This document shows positions 51,565-60,325 of a DNA stretch of 64,000 bases, piece after piece. The translations under genes were made by a program, and so were the position numbers. The notes beneath the pieces are model-generated. The model worked only from the letters and a program-made list of their open reading frames with translations. It did not search any database and was not told the origin of the DNA. The DNA lies in contig JAWKPM010000012.1 of the NCBI GenBank assembly GCA_041390625.1, positions 1 to 64,000 of the forward strand, in the 5' to 3' direction. Positions within the stretch are counted from its first letter, which is position 1. Each line of letters starts with the position of its first letter. The DNA is from RBC038 sp041390625 (GTDB taxonomy: Bacteria > Chloroflexota > Dehalococcoidia > UBA2979).

Positions 51565-52290
51565 ATGACGCGTCTGCGACGACTCGATTTCGAGGCGCTT
51601 GCCGGCCTGATCGCCGCCGTCTCCGCGCTGGTACTTCATCTGCTCCATGTGGCCGATGAAGGACTACTGCTCGCGATCATCCTGGTGATCCTCGCGCTCA
51701 TCCTCCTGCGTGACCTGCGTCGTGAGGACCGTGAGGATCGAGAGACGCAAGCGCTTGAGAACGCGATCACCGCGATCGCGGATATCCGTGCCGCCGTGCT
51801 GCCGCCTGACACCGTGTTGATCGGTCCGACCGCCCTGCGCGAGGAAAGCGCTCGATTCTCGCAGCGAGCGCGTGGGGAGATGGTGTGGTTCAACGTCTGT
51901 CTCTCGATGTTCGAGCCGCAGGCGCTGTTCGACGTCCTGCTCCGACCGGCCATCGAGAACCCACGGGTGACCTCCGTGCGGTTCATCCTGGACGAGGGTG
52001 AGCGCGAGCGCTGGGAGACGATCGTCCTCCCGAAGGTCGCTGCCTGCGATGGGGCCGCATCAGTGGTGGAGCCGACCTGGGCCACCCTCAACGAGGCCGT
52101 GTCCTGCATCCTCGCCGAGACCGACGCAGGGGGTGTCGAGGCGCTGCTGAGCTTCTGGGGCGAGCCGTTCATGGCACGCTCGCCTGGCCGCGACGTGCCT
52201 CGCTACATCTTCCACGTCCAGCGCCACTCCGAGCTGATCGGGCGTCTGCGGGAGCTGGAGCGGAACTACCGGCTAGCGGGAACGCGCTGA
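51565..52290 (+). CDS. Membrane-anchored protein of unknown function
   Basis: A 241-residue protein with a short cytoplasmic lead, two hydrophobic helices (ALAGLIAAVSALVLHLLHV, LLLAIILVILALILL) at residues about 10-48, a charged linker (LRREDREDRETQALENAITA), and a soluble C-terminal domain. That part (VLIGPTALREESARFSQRAR, GEMVWFNVCLSMFEPQALFD, VTSVRFILDEGERERW) resembles the phospholipase-D-like region of some membrane-tethered proteins but has no HKD motif. Role unknown. Confidence 0.6.
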   Translation: MTRLRRLDFEALAGLIAAVSALVLHLLHVADEGLLLAIILVILALILLRDLRREDREDRETQALENAITAIADIRAAVLPPDTVLIGPTALREESARFSQRARGEMVWFNVCLSMFEPQALFDVLLRPAIENPRVTSVRFILDEGERERWETIVLPKVAACDGAASVVEPTWATLNEAVSCILAETDAGGVEALLSFWGEPFMARSPGRDVPRYIFHVQRHSELIGRLRELERNYRLAGTR

Positions 52291-52693
52291 CGTGAGGAGA
52301 CGCAGGGCTGAGAGTTGAGATGCGCGGCCGCGACCGCTCGAATTTCGGTGCAACCACCCGGCCCCGCGAAGCGCCGAGGTCAAGCACGACCCGCCGACGG
52401 ACGGGGCGAATACTGTGCGAGGGGCACGAGTCAGAGACCGACGATGGCACGCGCACCGCGACGGTGGAGCGTTCGCTCAGTTCCCGCTGACGACGCCCGC
52501 TGCCGCGCATCCATCATCGCCTCGGCGGAATAGGCCCTGCACTTAAGTGATATCGGTGGACGCGACAAAGAAGTTATCGAGGTACCCGACCACGAATGAC
52601 ATCAGGATCAGGTCGATTGGCGACAGCGCGTAGGCCTGACCGCGGCGGCGGCGCCTGGCGATGCGACGCGAGGCTCGGTTGGGTGCTGTGGGT
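52291..52693. other. About 400 bases with only a DUF1232 remnant
   Basis: No intact gene is supported. The stretch 52543-52638 on the minus strand is a decayed DUF1232 (YkvA-type) fragment, listed next. The rest has no recognisable signal. Confidence 0.4.
52543..52638 (-). pseudogene. DUF1232 (YkvA-like) remnant
   Basis: Translation gives AYALSPIDLILMSFVVGYLD followed by NFFVAS, a recognisable piece of the DUF1232 membrane-protein signature (normally YALSPIDLIPDFIPVLGYLD). The remainder of the protein is not found in any frame, so this is a decayed fragment. Confidence 0.5.
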
Positions 52694-53128
52694 CTAGCGT
52701 GCCTCGTCCGCTGGAAGGTCCAGCCACAGCGCCGACAGTGATGTCCCCATCCTCCGCAGCTCATCCAGATGCTGAGCGGTCAGGGCCTCGAGGCGTGTAG
52801 CCCCCTCGACCGTCAGCCGGACGTGCACGACCCGACGGTCGTCCTCGTCCGGCAGGCGAATGACAAGACCTGCGTGCTCCGCGCGATCGATGAGCCCGAC
52901 GGCCGTGTGATGCCTCACCACCATGTGTGAAGCGAGTGCCGCTACGGTCGGGCCTTCGGGTGCCCTGTCACCGCGAATCGCGAGCAGGAGCTGATGCACG
53001 GCCGGAGTCAACTGTGCTCCCGCTGCGGCGCGCTCGCTCCAGCGCAGGAAGCGGCGCAGACCGGCCCGGAACTCGAGCAGGCGTCGGTAGTCCTCGTCCG
53101 TCGGGACGCTGTCGGAAGGCTGTCTCAC
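52694..53128 (-). CDS. MarR-family transcriptional regulator
   Basis: A 144-residue MarR repressor: LRRFLRWSERAAAGAQLTPA, VHQLLLAIRG, PTVAALASHMVVRHHTAVGL, IDRAEHAGLVIRLPDEDDRR (the wing), VVHVRLTVEGATRLEALTAQ. GTG 53128 follows GAGAGG at six bases; the preceding in-frame sequence is not MarR-like. It is divergent from the ClC gene with a perfect palindrome between them, so it probably controls both. Confidence 0.88.
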   Translation of the reverse strand: MRQPSDSVPTDEDYRRLLEFRAGLRRFLRWSERAAAGAQLTPAVHQLLLAIRGDRAPEGPTVAALASHMVVRHHTAVGLIDRAEHAGLVIRLPDEDDRRVVHVRLTVEGATRLEALTAQHLDELRRMGTSLSALWLDLPADEAR

Positions 53129-53173
53129 AGCAAGCCTCTCAGATTTGCTGGCGCGTAGTCGGGGTACGTGATT

Positions 53174-53190
53174 ATATCGTACAACGATAT
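53174..53190. promoter_or_regulatory. MarR operator palindrome at the ClC start
   Basis: ATATCGT-ACA-ACGATAT is a perfect 7-base-arm palindrome that overlaps the ATG of the ClC gene (53189). It has the size and symmetry of MarR operators, and binding would block ClC transcription or translation. Confidence 0.6.
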
Positions 53191-54976
53191 GAACCCATCT
53201 CGGCTCAGCCTGCTCACGGCGCTTGCGGCGCTGCTCGGCCTCGTCGGAGGTGCGGCCGCGTGGGCGCTGCTGCATCTGATCGGTCTGATCACAAACCTCG
53301 CACTCTATGGCCGCTGGTCATGGGTCTTGCCGCCGACGACGGCGCTCGATCCATCACCCCTGATCGTCCTGGCTGCTGTGCTGGGTGGGGTTGTGGTTGC
53401 GGTCATGGCTCGCGCCGCACCGATCATCCGTGGTCACGGCATCCCCGAGGCGATGGAATCGGTGCTCACACGCCAGAGTCGAATCACGCCGCTCGCGGCG
53501 CTCCTCAAGCCGCTCTCGGCAGCGGTGGCCATCGGGACAGGTGGGCCGTTCGGTGCCGAGGGACCGATCATCGTGACGGGCGGAGCGGCCGGTTCGCTGC
53601 TCGGTCAAGTGATTCCGGTCTCTCCGTCGGAGCGGAAGATCCTGCTGGCCTCTGGCGCGGCGGCCGGAATGTGCGCCACGTTTGGCGCCCCGCTTGCTTC
53701 GGTGGTGCTCGCGTTCGAGTTGCTGCTGTTCGAGTTCTCGCGTCGCTCTCTCATCCCGGTGGCGACTGCCGCGGCGGTGGCAGGCGCCATGCATCTCTGG
53801 TTGTTCGGCGCAGGGCCGCTCTTCCGCGTTCCAGACCACGCGTTCGAAGGCATGTCAGTGCTGCCGGCGTACGCTCTCCTCGGTCTCCTCTGTGGGCTGC
53901 TCGCCGTCGTCATCGCCCGAGGGCTCTTCGCGGTTGAGGCCGGCTTCCGCCGGCTTCCGATACCCCAGTTCTGGCACCCCGCCGTGGGCGCCGTCGCGTT
54001 CGCGACCGTCGGGCTCGTCGTACCGCGGGCGCTCGGCGTCGGGTATGACGTGATCAACGATTTGCTCGTTGCACGACTCACGCTCGCAACGGTGGCTTCG
54101 CTGCTGGTGGCGAAGCTCGTTGCCTGGTGGCTTGCGCTCGGCTCGGGCACGTCAGGAGGCACGCTGGCGCCGATCCTGATCGTCGGCAGCGCGTTTGGAA
54201 GCGTGGTGGCGCTCGCCATCAATGACGCCACGCCGCTGCAGGTGTCGGTCACAGGGTTCGCGCTCGTGGCGATGGCCGCGACCTTCGGAGCCGCGATCGG
54301 CGGGAGCCTGACCGCAATTGTGTTCGTGTTCGAATTGACGGAGGACTACCGCATCGTCCTGCCATTAATTCTCGCCACGGTGCTCGCCGACCTCGTCGCG
54401 TCCGCGCTGTTGCGCGAGTCGATCATGACCGAGAAGTTGAGCCGCCGCGGGCTGCGGGTGATCCGGGAGTATCGCGCCGACCCGTTCGCGCAGGCACTCG
54501 TGCGGGACGTGATGACGATCCCGGCCGTCTCCCTCCCTGTAGGAATCTCGGTCGAAGCGGCGCGACGCACGATGACGGAGGGGCGACACAGTGCCTATCC
54601 ACTCGTGGACGACGAGGGACGCTGCCGCGGGATCGTTTCACGGACCGACTTGCTGGTGGCCGACGATGAGGCGGTGCTCGCGGACCGCGTCGCCAGCCGC
54701 GACGTCGTGACGCTCCGTCCAGAGGACAGCGTCGCGCGCGCGCTGGAGGTGATCTTCGACGAAGCGATCGAGCATGTGCCCGTGACAGATCACGACGGAA
54801 GGCTCATCGGAATGTGCACGCGGACAGACATCCTGCGTGCGCGGCATGCGGTGGGCGCGGACGAGCGCCGACAGCCCTCGCAGCTCCTTGGCGACTGGCA
54901 TGCGTCAAGGCCGTTCTCCCGTCGCGCGCACATCGAGGCGAGAGTGAACGGCAGCGACCCAAACGATCAGGCTTAG
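53189..54976 (+). CDS. ClC-type chloride channel/antiporter with CBS domains
   Basis: A 595-residue ClC protein. The ion-pathway motifs GTGGPFGAEGPIIVTGGAAG (about 118-137; the Glu of G-x-F-G-x-E-G-P gates) and WLALGSGTSGGTLAPILIVG are intact, and the C terminus holds two CBS domains (MTIPAVSLPVGISVEAARRT, RPEDSVARALEVIFDEAIEH). The gating Glu is present; a proton-coupled antiporter is likely. ATG 53189 is assumed; a GTG at 53168 is upstream but lies within the MarR site. No Shine-Dalgarno is obvious. Confidence 0.9.
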   Translation: MNPSRLSLLTALAALLGLVGGAAAWALLHLIGLITNLALYGRWSWVLPPTTALDPSPLIVLAAVLGGVVVAVMARAAPIIRGHGIPEAMESVLTRQSRITPLAALLKPLSAAVAIGTGGPFGAEGPIIVTGGAAGSLLGQVIPVSPSERKILLASGAAAGMCATFGAPLASVVLAFELLLFEFSRRSLIPVATAAAVAGAMHLWLFGAGPLFRVPDHAFEGMSVLPAYALLGLLCGLLAVVIARGLFAVEAGFRRLPIPQFWHPAVGAVAFATVGLVVPRALGVGYDVINDLLVARLTLATVASLLVAKLVAWWLALGSGTSGGTLAPILIVGSAFGSVVALAINDATPLQVSVTGFALVAMAATFGAAIGGSLTAIVFVFELTEDYRIVLPLILATVLADLVASALLRESIMTEKLSRRGLRVIREYRADPFAQALVRDVMTIPAVSLPVGISVEAARRTMTEGRHSAYPLVDDEGRCRGIVSRTDLLVADDEAVLADRVASRDVVTLRPEDSVARALEVIFDEAIEHVPVTDHDGRLIGMCTRTDILRARHAVGADERRQPSQLLGDWHASRPFSRRAHIEARVNGSDPNDQA

Positions 54977-55524
54977 AAGCTGTGGGCGTGACTGCCAACG
55001 GTGAACTCTCGCCTCGGGGGCGCCTCGTCGAACACGGACGTTGGCCTTTCCGGCGCGACCGGGATAGCCGAGCCCCCGATGCATCCTCGCGCGCTTGTCG
55101 GGGACGTACATCGCTGGCCCGCACCACGAGCGTGGGGCGTGTTCTCTCGATGGATGCGCCCCGGACTGTCGCGGTGTTCGAGCGCCGTCGTTCCAGTTCG
55201 AGCTGTACGCCACTCGTGTGATCCAGCATCCACGCCTTGCTGACTGCGGTCACGTTCTGGCGCCGGCACCTGCCACTTCGGCAGTAGGCCGGATGCAGTC
55301 TGAGCCGTGCGCCCTCCGCACGCTTGTGGTTCACGGAGTAGCGCTCCCGCCGGAGCAGCAACCAGATCCGGCGAGCCTGTCCCGGGCGGCGGTTGGCCGG
55401 AGAGCCATGCACGCGCTACCCCACGAAAGCTGCGCCGCGATCACGCCGCCGTGAAGCGTGCCGCTGCGACTTCACGGGCATCTAGCACCACGAGTAGAGG
55501 TGTGCCGCCTGGGTCTGACCGACC
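54977..55524. other. About 550 bases with only a decayed insertion-sequence fragment
   Basis: No intact gene is supported in any frame. The minus-strand stretch 55232-55412 carries a degraded IS3-type transposase piece, listed separately. Confidence 0.4.
55232..55412 (-). mobile_element. Degraded IS3-family transposase (OrfB) fragment
   Basis: The frame reads ARRIWLLLRRERYSVNHKRA, close to the conserved RRI-x-LLRREG-x-VNHKRV segment of IS3 OrfB, and later NVTAVSKAWMLDHTSG, similar to the W-x-x-D start of the integrase core. The catalytic residues further on are lost and no terminal repeats are seen. A dead remnant at best. Confidence 0.4.
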
Positions 55525-56961
55525 TCACGCGTGCGCCAGCGGTGTCCGTGACTGACTCGCGGCCCAGAGGTGGGCTGCGGCGTGCGCGCGCCAGGGACGC
55601 CATGCCTCCGATCGCTTCACAAGCGAAGGGGTGCCGTCGGGGTTGAGGCGTTCATAGGCTCGGCGGAGCCCGAGGTCCGAGGACGGGAAGGCGTCGCGTT
55701 CGCCGAGACGGAAGGCAAGAACCTGGGCCGTCCAGGCACCCAGACCAGGGAGAGCCACCACAGCCGAGGCGAGATCTTCGAGCGTCAGGCTGTTGTCGAG
55801 CGGGATCTGGCCGGCGGCGACCGCACGCGCGAACGTCTGCACGCTGGCGACACAAATGCGGGTGAGCCCGAGGTCGGACAGATCGGCTGAGGCGAGCGTT
55901 TCGGCCGTCGGAAAAGCGTGGGTGAGGCCGAACTCGGTGAGCCCCCCCACAGGGGTGCCGAGGGCTCGGACCAGACGGCCGGACATGGTCGACGCGGCGG
56001 CGACGGAGACTTGCTGCCCGAGGATGATCCGGACACCGACTTCGAAGGGATCCCAGGCGCCTGGCGGGCGAACCCCGGGGCGGGCCACAATCATGGGACC
56101 GATAAGCGGGTCGTCCGAAAGGGCGGAATTGGCCTCGGTGGTCGGGAAGTCCAGGGCGGGGATGCGGCGGGCGCGTTCGACGAGGTGGATGAGCCCCTCC
56201 CAGTGCGGGAGATGTGCACGCAGGAGCAGGTGACTGCCGGCGGCCACACCGCGTTCCGGTTCCCCCTCGAAAAGCTCGATCACGCCGGGATCGCCGTCGA
56301 CGACGATCGTGCGCCGGTAGACACCGTCTGCGACCGACTCGACGCCGGGAATCGCGCGAGAGCTGAGGTAGGCGAGCGTGTGGGGCCAGTCGAGGGGGCC
56401 GTGGTAGGGCAGTCGCAGCAGGAGCCCTCCATCGGCAACGAGCCGGTCGGCCTTCCGGCGCCGAGCGCGTAGTTCGCCGGGCGTGGCCCGAAAGATCTCG
56501 CGAACAGCACGGTTGAACTGGCGGGTGCTGCCGAATCCTGCGGCAAGCGCAATGTCAGTCACAGAGAGGTCGGTGTCATCCAGGAGGCGACGCGCGAAAT
56601 GCGTGCGGCCGGAACGGGCGAGCTGTGCCGGGGTCACGCCGACGTGCTGATTGAAGAGGCGACGGAGGTGTCGGGCAGACACGCCGAGCCGCGACGCAAC
56701 GGCGTCCTCGGTTCGACGTTCGAGCGTGCCACCGAGGATGAGTTGCACGGCGCGGCAGACGAGATCGGGACTCTCCCAGTTCACGCGCTGTCGGCCGCGG
56801 TACGGGCGGCATCGAAGGCAGGCCCGGAAGCCGGCGGCCTCGGCGGCGGCGGCGACCCCGTACCGGCGCACGTTGGTGGCGTTGGGCGTCGCGGTGCAGC
56901 CCGGGCGGCAGTAGATTCCGGTGGTGACGACTGCCGAGTACGCATCGGTGCGGCTGCTCAC
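55525..56961 (-). CDS. Ada-AlkA fusion: methyl-phosphotriester sensor plus 3-methyladenine glycosylase
   Basis: A 478-residue fusion. Residues 1-60 are an Ada-type zinc domain with four cysteines (TTGIYCRPGCTATPNATNVR, then FRACLRCRP). Residues about 65-165 are an AraC-type helix-turn-helix (RRTEDAVASRLGVSARHLRR, LSVTDIALAAGFGSTRQFNR). The C-terminal part is AlkA: an N-terminal fold then an HhH-GPD domain with VALPGLGAWTAQVLAFRLGE and the catalytic Asp in DAFPSSDLGLRRAYERL. It senses alkylation, activates genes and removes alkylated bases. The GTG start is at 56961. No Ada methyltransferase domain is present. Confidence 0.92.
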   Translation of the reverse strand: MSSRTDAYSAVVTTGIYCRPGCTATPNATNVRRYGVAAAAEAAGFRACLRCRPYRGRQRVNWESPDLVCRAVQLILGGTLERRTEDAVASRLGVSARHLRRLFNQHVGVTPAQLARSGRTHFARRLLDDTDLSVTDIALAAGFGSTRQFNRAVREIFRATPGELRARRRKADRLVADGGLLLRLPYHGPLDWPHTLAYLSSRAIPGVESVADGVYRRTIVVDGDPGVIELFEGEPERGVAAGSHLLLRAHLPHWEGLIHLVERARRIPALDFPTTEANSALSDDPLIGPMIVARPGVRPPGAWDPFEVGVRIILGQQVSVAAASTMSGRLVRALGTPVGGLTEFGLTHAFPTAETLASADLSDLGLTRICVASVQTFARAVAAGQIPLDNSLTLEDLASAVVALPGLGAWTAQVLAFRLGERDAFPSSDLGLRRAYERLNPDGTPSLVKRSEAWRPWRAHAAAHLWAASQSRTPLAHA

Positions 56962-57099
56962 ACCCTACATATACGCCTCCGGGGGCGCTCAACGCAGACA
57001 ATTTCGGTCATGCGCGGTGCGCTGCTCGTGGCTGTCCGGATCTGTCGTGACGGCAGACCGAGGGGAGCGTACGGTCCGGCGCACGAGCGGAGGTGATGC

Positions 57100-57966
57100 A
57101 TGACGGACGCGGACGCAGCGAGCGGCCTGCCGGGGACACTGGCGTTGATCGGCGGTGGCGACTACGAGCAATCGGAGCAGGTCGATCGCTTCTTGCTCGA
57201 GCTCGCGGGCGGGCCCGGTACCCCGGTCGTGTTCCTGCCGACGGCGCACCGGTCTCGTCGCATGGGTGAAAAGTTCACGGAGTACTACGAGTCGCTCGGA
57301 GCACGCAACGTCCGGGTGGCGCCCGTGTACGAGCCCGAGGATGCCAACAACGAGGAGAACGCTCACCTCCTGCGGGAGGCCCGCCTGATCTTCATCGGCT
57401 GGGGCAGTGACACTCGCGTGCAGCAGGTGATCGCGGGGACGCCGGTCCACGCGGCGATCGAGGAGGCATGGCGCGACGGCACCGTGCTGGCCGGGACGAG
57501 TGCCGGCGCGCGTGCGGCGGGGGAGCTCGCTATCTCACCGGCGAATGGGCCGGTGGGGCTGCGCGGAGGGCTCGATCCCGGCCCACCGCGAGCCTCAGAC
57601 GGCCTGGCACTGGACCAGAAGACGGTCTTGCAGATCTGGCCCGGCTTCAACTGGCTGCCCGGGTGCGGGGTGGACGCACACCTCGCCGAGTGGAATCGGT
57701 ACGGGCACCTGTTCCTGCTGGGGGCATTGCGCCCCGACATCACGTGGATCGGCCTGGACGAGCGCACGGCTCTCATCTTCGCTCCGGATGGGAACGCTGA
57801 GGTGGTGGGTCCGGCCAATGTGCTTGTCGCTCGGAGGTCTCAGTCGGTCCAGGTCAGGCCGCCTGAGGCGGGTCGCGCCCTCGAAGCTCGCGGTTTGCGG
57901 CTCGATGTGCTTGCTCATGGGAGCCGCACCAGCCTCGTTGAGTTGCGGAGCCCCGTGCGGGATTAG
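57100..57966 (+). CDS. Peptidase S51/cyanophycinase-like protein
   Basis: A 288-residue protein with the S51 fold: LIGGGDYEQSEQVDRFLLEL, VVFLPTAHRSRRMGEKF, IFIGWGSDTRVQQVIAGTPV, and the nucleophile elbow VLAGTSAGARAAGELA (Ser about 133). Cyanophycinases and alpha-aspartyl dipeptidases share it. No cyanophycin synthetase is visible here, so a dipeptidase or unknown hydrolase is equally possible. ATG 57100 follows GGAGGTGA closely. Confidence 0.82.
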   Translation: MTDADAASGLPGTLALIGGGDYEQSEQVDRFLLELAGGPGTPVVFLPTAHRSRRMGEKFTEYYESLGARNVRVAPVYEPEDANNEENAHLLREARLIFIGWGSDTRVQQVIAGTPVHAAIEEAWRDGTVLAGTSAGARAAGELAISPANGPVGLRGGLDPGPPRASDGLALDQKTVLQIWPGFNWLPGCGVDAHLAEWNRYGHLFLLGALRPDITWIGLDERTALIFAPDGNAEVVGPANVLVARRSQSVQVRPPEAGRALEARGLRLDVLAHGSRTSLVELRSPVRD

Positions 57967-58100
57967 GCGCGCAGGTTCTGCCGCGCTGACTGGCCAGGCG
58001 AGCGAGCGCCCCGTGAGCGTGCGACGCGACGGGGGACGGGTGAGTCGAGCGTCGGGCTGCGGTGATCAGGAACCCCGGCCGCACTCGCGAGAGGACCGCC

Positions 58101-59486
58101 ATGCCTGCCAGTTCGCGGAGGTTCCGGCGCCCGTTCTACGGCTGGTGGATCGTGCTGGCCGCTGGTCTCAGCCAGTTCGTGGCCGTCGGGTTCGGCAGCG
58201 TGCTGCTCTCGGTGGTGCTGGAGCCGATGACCGAGGAGCTCGGCTGGACTCGCGCGGAGTTCTACTCCCCGCGGACGGCCGCGGCACTGCTGGCGGCACT
58301 GAGCGCATTCATGATCGGGCCGCTGGTCGACCGTCACGGCGCACGGCCGCTCATGCTCGTGGGCGCGCTGGCCTTTGGTGCGATGCTGCTCGCGACCTCG
58401 TGGGTCACCGCGCTCTGGCAGTTCGTTGTTCTGCAAATGGTCGCGGGCGCGCTCCTCCAGCCACTGATCGGCGGGGTGGTCGTCAACGTGCCACTGTCGA
58501 AGTGGTTCGTGCTACGCCGAGGCTGGGCGATCGCGCTGGCGAGCAGCGGCTTCTCCTTTGGCACGATGATCACACCCTTGGCTGTGAGTTCGATCGTGAC
58601 GACGGTCGGCTGGCGCGCGGCATACCGGCTGCTAGCGGTGGTGTTCTGGGGGCTGCTCGTGCCTGCCGCTCTGATCATGCGTCGCCAGCCGGAGGACTAC
58701 GGATTGTTGCCCGACGGCCACAGCGAGCCGGGGGTATCCAGCGAGGTCGAGCGCTCACGGCTCGACCGCCTGTGGCGCGACGATGAGCTCTCGTACACAC
58801 GCCGGGAGGCCGTGCGAACGACCACGTTCTGGGTGCTGACGGCTGCCTTCGGCATCGTCGTTGCTGCGAACATGGGATTGCTCTTCCATGCATTCCCGTA
58901 CATGACCGGCTCGGGATTCACCGCGGCACAGGCGGCGTTGGCGGTCGGGCTCAGCGGCTTCTCCGGGCTGGCGGCGAAGTTCCTGTGGGGAGCGGCGCTG
59001 CAGCGGACGCGCCGCGCCGGTCCGCGCCAGTTTTCGGCTCTCGCGTTTGCGGCGGCCGGGGCCGGCTCGCTGTTGCTGGTGCTCGCGACGGCTACCACAT
59101 CGATGCCGCTCGCCCTGCTGGCATTCCTCAGTTGGGGCTTCGGCTTCGGGAGCGTGACCCCGCTCAACGAGTTCATGTGGGCGGGGTACTTCGGGCGCCG
59201 GCATCTTGGCGCGGTGCGGAGCGCGGCCACGCCCGTCACGGTTGTGGTGATCGCGCTCGCCCCCCTGCTCGTTGCGCTGTGGTTTGACGGCGCAGGGTCG
59301 TACGACGGCGCGTTCCTGATCATGACAGCTGTCTATGGGCTGGCTGCGGCAGTGATCCTCGTCATGCCCGAGCCCGTGCGGAGCGCGCCCGCACCACCCC
59401 TGAGCGGTGAGCAGGTGGCTCACGCTGGAGGGTCGCCCGCACACGCTTCCGGCGAATCCGACGGTGTTGCGGCGCGGAGCCCGTAG
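58101..59486 (+). CDS. MFS transporter (OFA/monocarboxylate-like)
   Basis: A 461-residue major-facilitator protein, a relative of that at 11792. FRRPFYGWWIVLAAGLSQFV begins the first helix; MIGPLVDRHGARPLMLVGAL is the A-loop motif; about 12 helices follow, ending in a hydrophilic tail rich in Pro and Ala. Small organic acids are the likely cargo for this branch. ATG 58101 follows GAGAGGA and precedes the first helix. Confidence 0.8.
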   Translation: MPASSRRFRRPFYGWWIVLAAGLSQFVAVGFGSVLLSVVLEPMTEELGWTRAEFYSPRTAAALLAALSAFMIGPLVDRHGARPLMLVGALAFGAMLLATSWVTALWQFVVLQMVAGALLQPLIGGVVVNVPLSKWFVLRRGWAIALASSGFSFGTMITPLAVSSIVTTVGWRAAYRLLAVVFWGLLVPAALIMRRQPEDYGLLPDGHSEPGVSSEVERSRLDRLWRDDELSYTRREAVRTTTFWVLTAAFGIVVAANMGLLFHAFPYMTGSGFTAAQAALAVGLSGFSGLAAKFLWGAALQRTRRAGPRQFSALAFAAAGAGSLLLVLATATTSMPLALLAFLSWGFGFGSVTPLNEFMWAGYFGRRHLGAVRSAATPVTVVVIALAPLLVALWFDGAGSYDGAFLIMTAVYGLAAAVILVMPEPVRSAPAPPLSGEQVAHAGGSPAHASGESDGVAARSP

Positions 59487-59563
59487 GCGGGTGCCGAGGT
59501 CGGTTCGGCGGTCCCGCCGGCACCGGCGCTGTCAGGTGCGCGAGCACACGCAGCCGGCGCACG

Positions 59564-59596
59564 GACCCTTGGCCTGCGGTGTGCCGGCCAAGGGTC
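59564..59596. terminator. Bidirectional terminator hairpin
   Basis: GACCCTTGGCC and GGCCAAGGGTC are perfect 11-base inverted arms around an 11-base loop, between the convergent MFS and carboxymuconolactone decarboxylase-like genes and touching the latter's stop codon. A strong hairpin without a T run. Confidence 0.6.
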
Positions 59597-60188
59597 AGCC
59601 CTCGCGCGCCGCCTCCCACGCCTGGAGTGATGGTGCAGGCGTGATGCCACGCAGCTGGCATAGCCCCTGAGCCTCGACGTCGAAGGCGCGGTTCATTCGG
59701 GCGCGGTAGTTCTCCATGGCGATGGTCGCGGCGAGCTCCACCGTCTCCGCCTCGCTGAAGTGAACGCGCACCTCGTCGAACAGCGCATCCGTGACTTCGG
59801 GCGGGGTGCACGTCATCGCCTCCGCCAGTTCGAGCGCGACGCGCTCGGCGGGCGTGAACAGATCGCTGGTGCGGAAGGACTCGAGCGCGGCGATCTTCGC
59901 GTCGGAGGCGCCACTGGCACTGCTCCCGGCAGTGTTGGTGTCCATTCAGAAGGGGCAGCCCACCATCTCGGCGGCACGGAGGCAGACGAGCGCGCGCAGC
60001 TGTGCGTCGAGCAGGCCGCTCTTCGCCGGCGCGGCGCCGAGCGCGCGGCTGGCCTCGAGGATGGCCGGGGTGCGCGCCTGGATGCCGGTCGAGATTGGCG
60101 GCTCACCCAGCCAACGCTCACCGGCCTCCAGCATCTCGCGGATCTCGTCCGACACTTCATCTTTGCCAAGGGGACGCATGCGAGCCAT
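59595..60188 (-). CDS. Probable selenoprotein: AhpD-like carboxymuconolactone decarboxylase family, UGA at the redox site
   Basis: Two adjacent frames are in phase across one TGA (59946-59948): an upstream 80-residue part ending LRAAEMVGCPF and a downstream 116-residue part beginning MDTNTAG, then SERTSDLFTPAERVALELA-like sequence (FRTSDLFTPAERVALELAEA) and VELAATIAMENYRARMNRAF. Together they make one typical 197-residue AhpD-like/CMD peroxidase-fold protein. The TGA falls exactly where the family has the second Cys of C-x-x-C (here C-P-F-UGA). A SECIS-like hairpin follows 11 bases later. Such C-x-x-U proteins are known selenoprotein families. Alternative: a nonsense mutation with restart at the adjacent ATG. 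Confidence 0.75.
59918..59934 (-). promoter_or_regulatory. SECIS-like hairpin just after the UGA
   Basis: On the coding strand CACTGC-CGGGA-GCAGTG forms a perfect 6-base-pair stem with a 5-base loop. Eleven bases separate UGA from the stem and 17 from the loop. Bacterial SECIS elements have a short stem, a G in the first two loop bases and a loop 16-37 bases after UGA; all three hold here. Confidence 0.65.
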
Positions 60189-60325
60189 TCGTATGTACCT
60201 CTCTGTTTCCAGCCATCGCTTGACGAACGACTTCCAGTCGACAATCGGGTTACGTGGGATGGGTCAATTCATCCAGCCGACGGCGCTCCGTGGACCCCCT
60301 GCGCGCGCCTTGAGGCGTGAATCCC

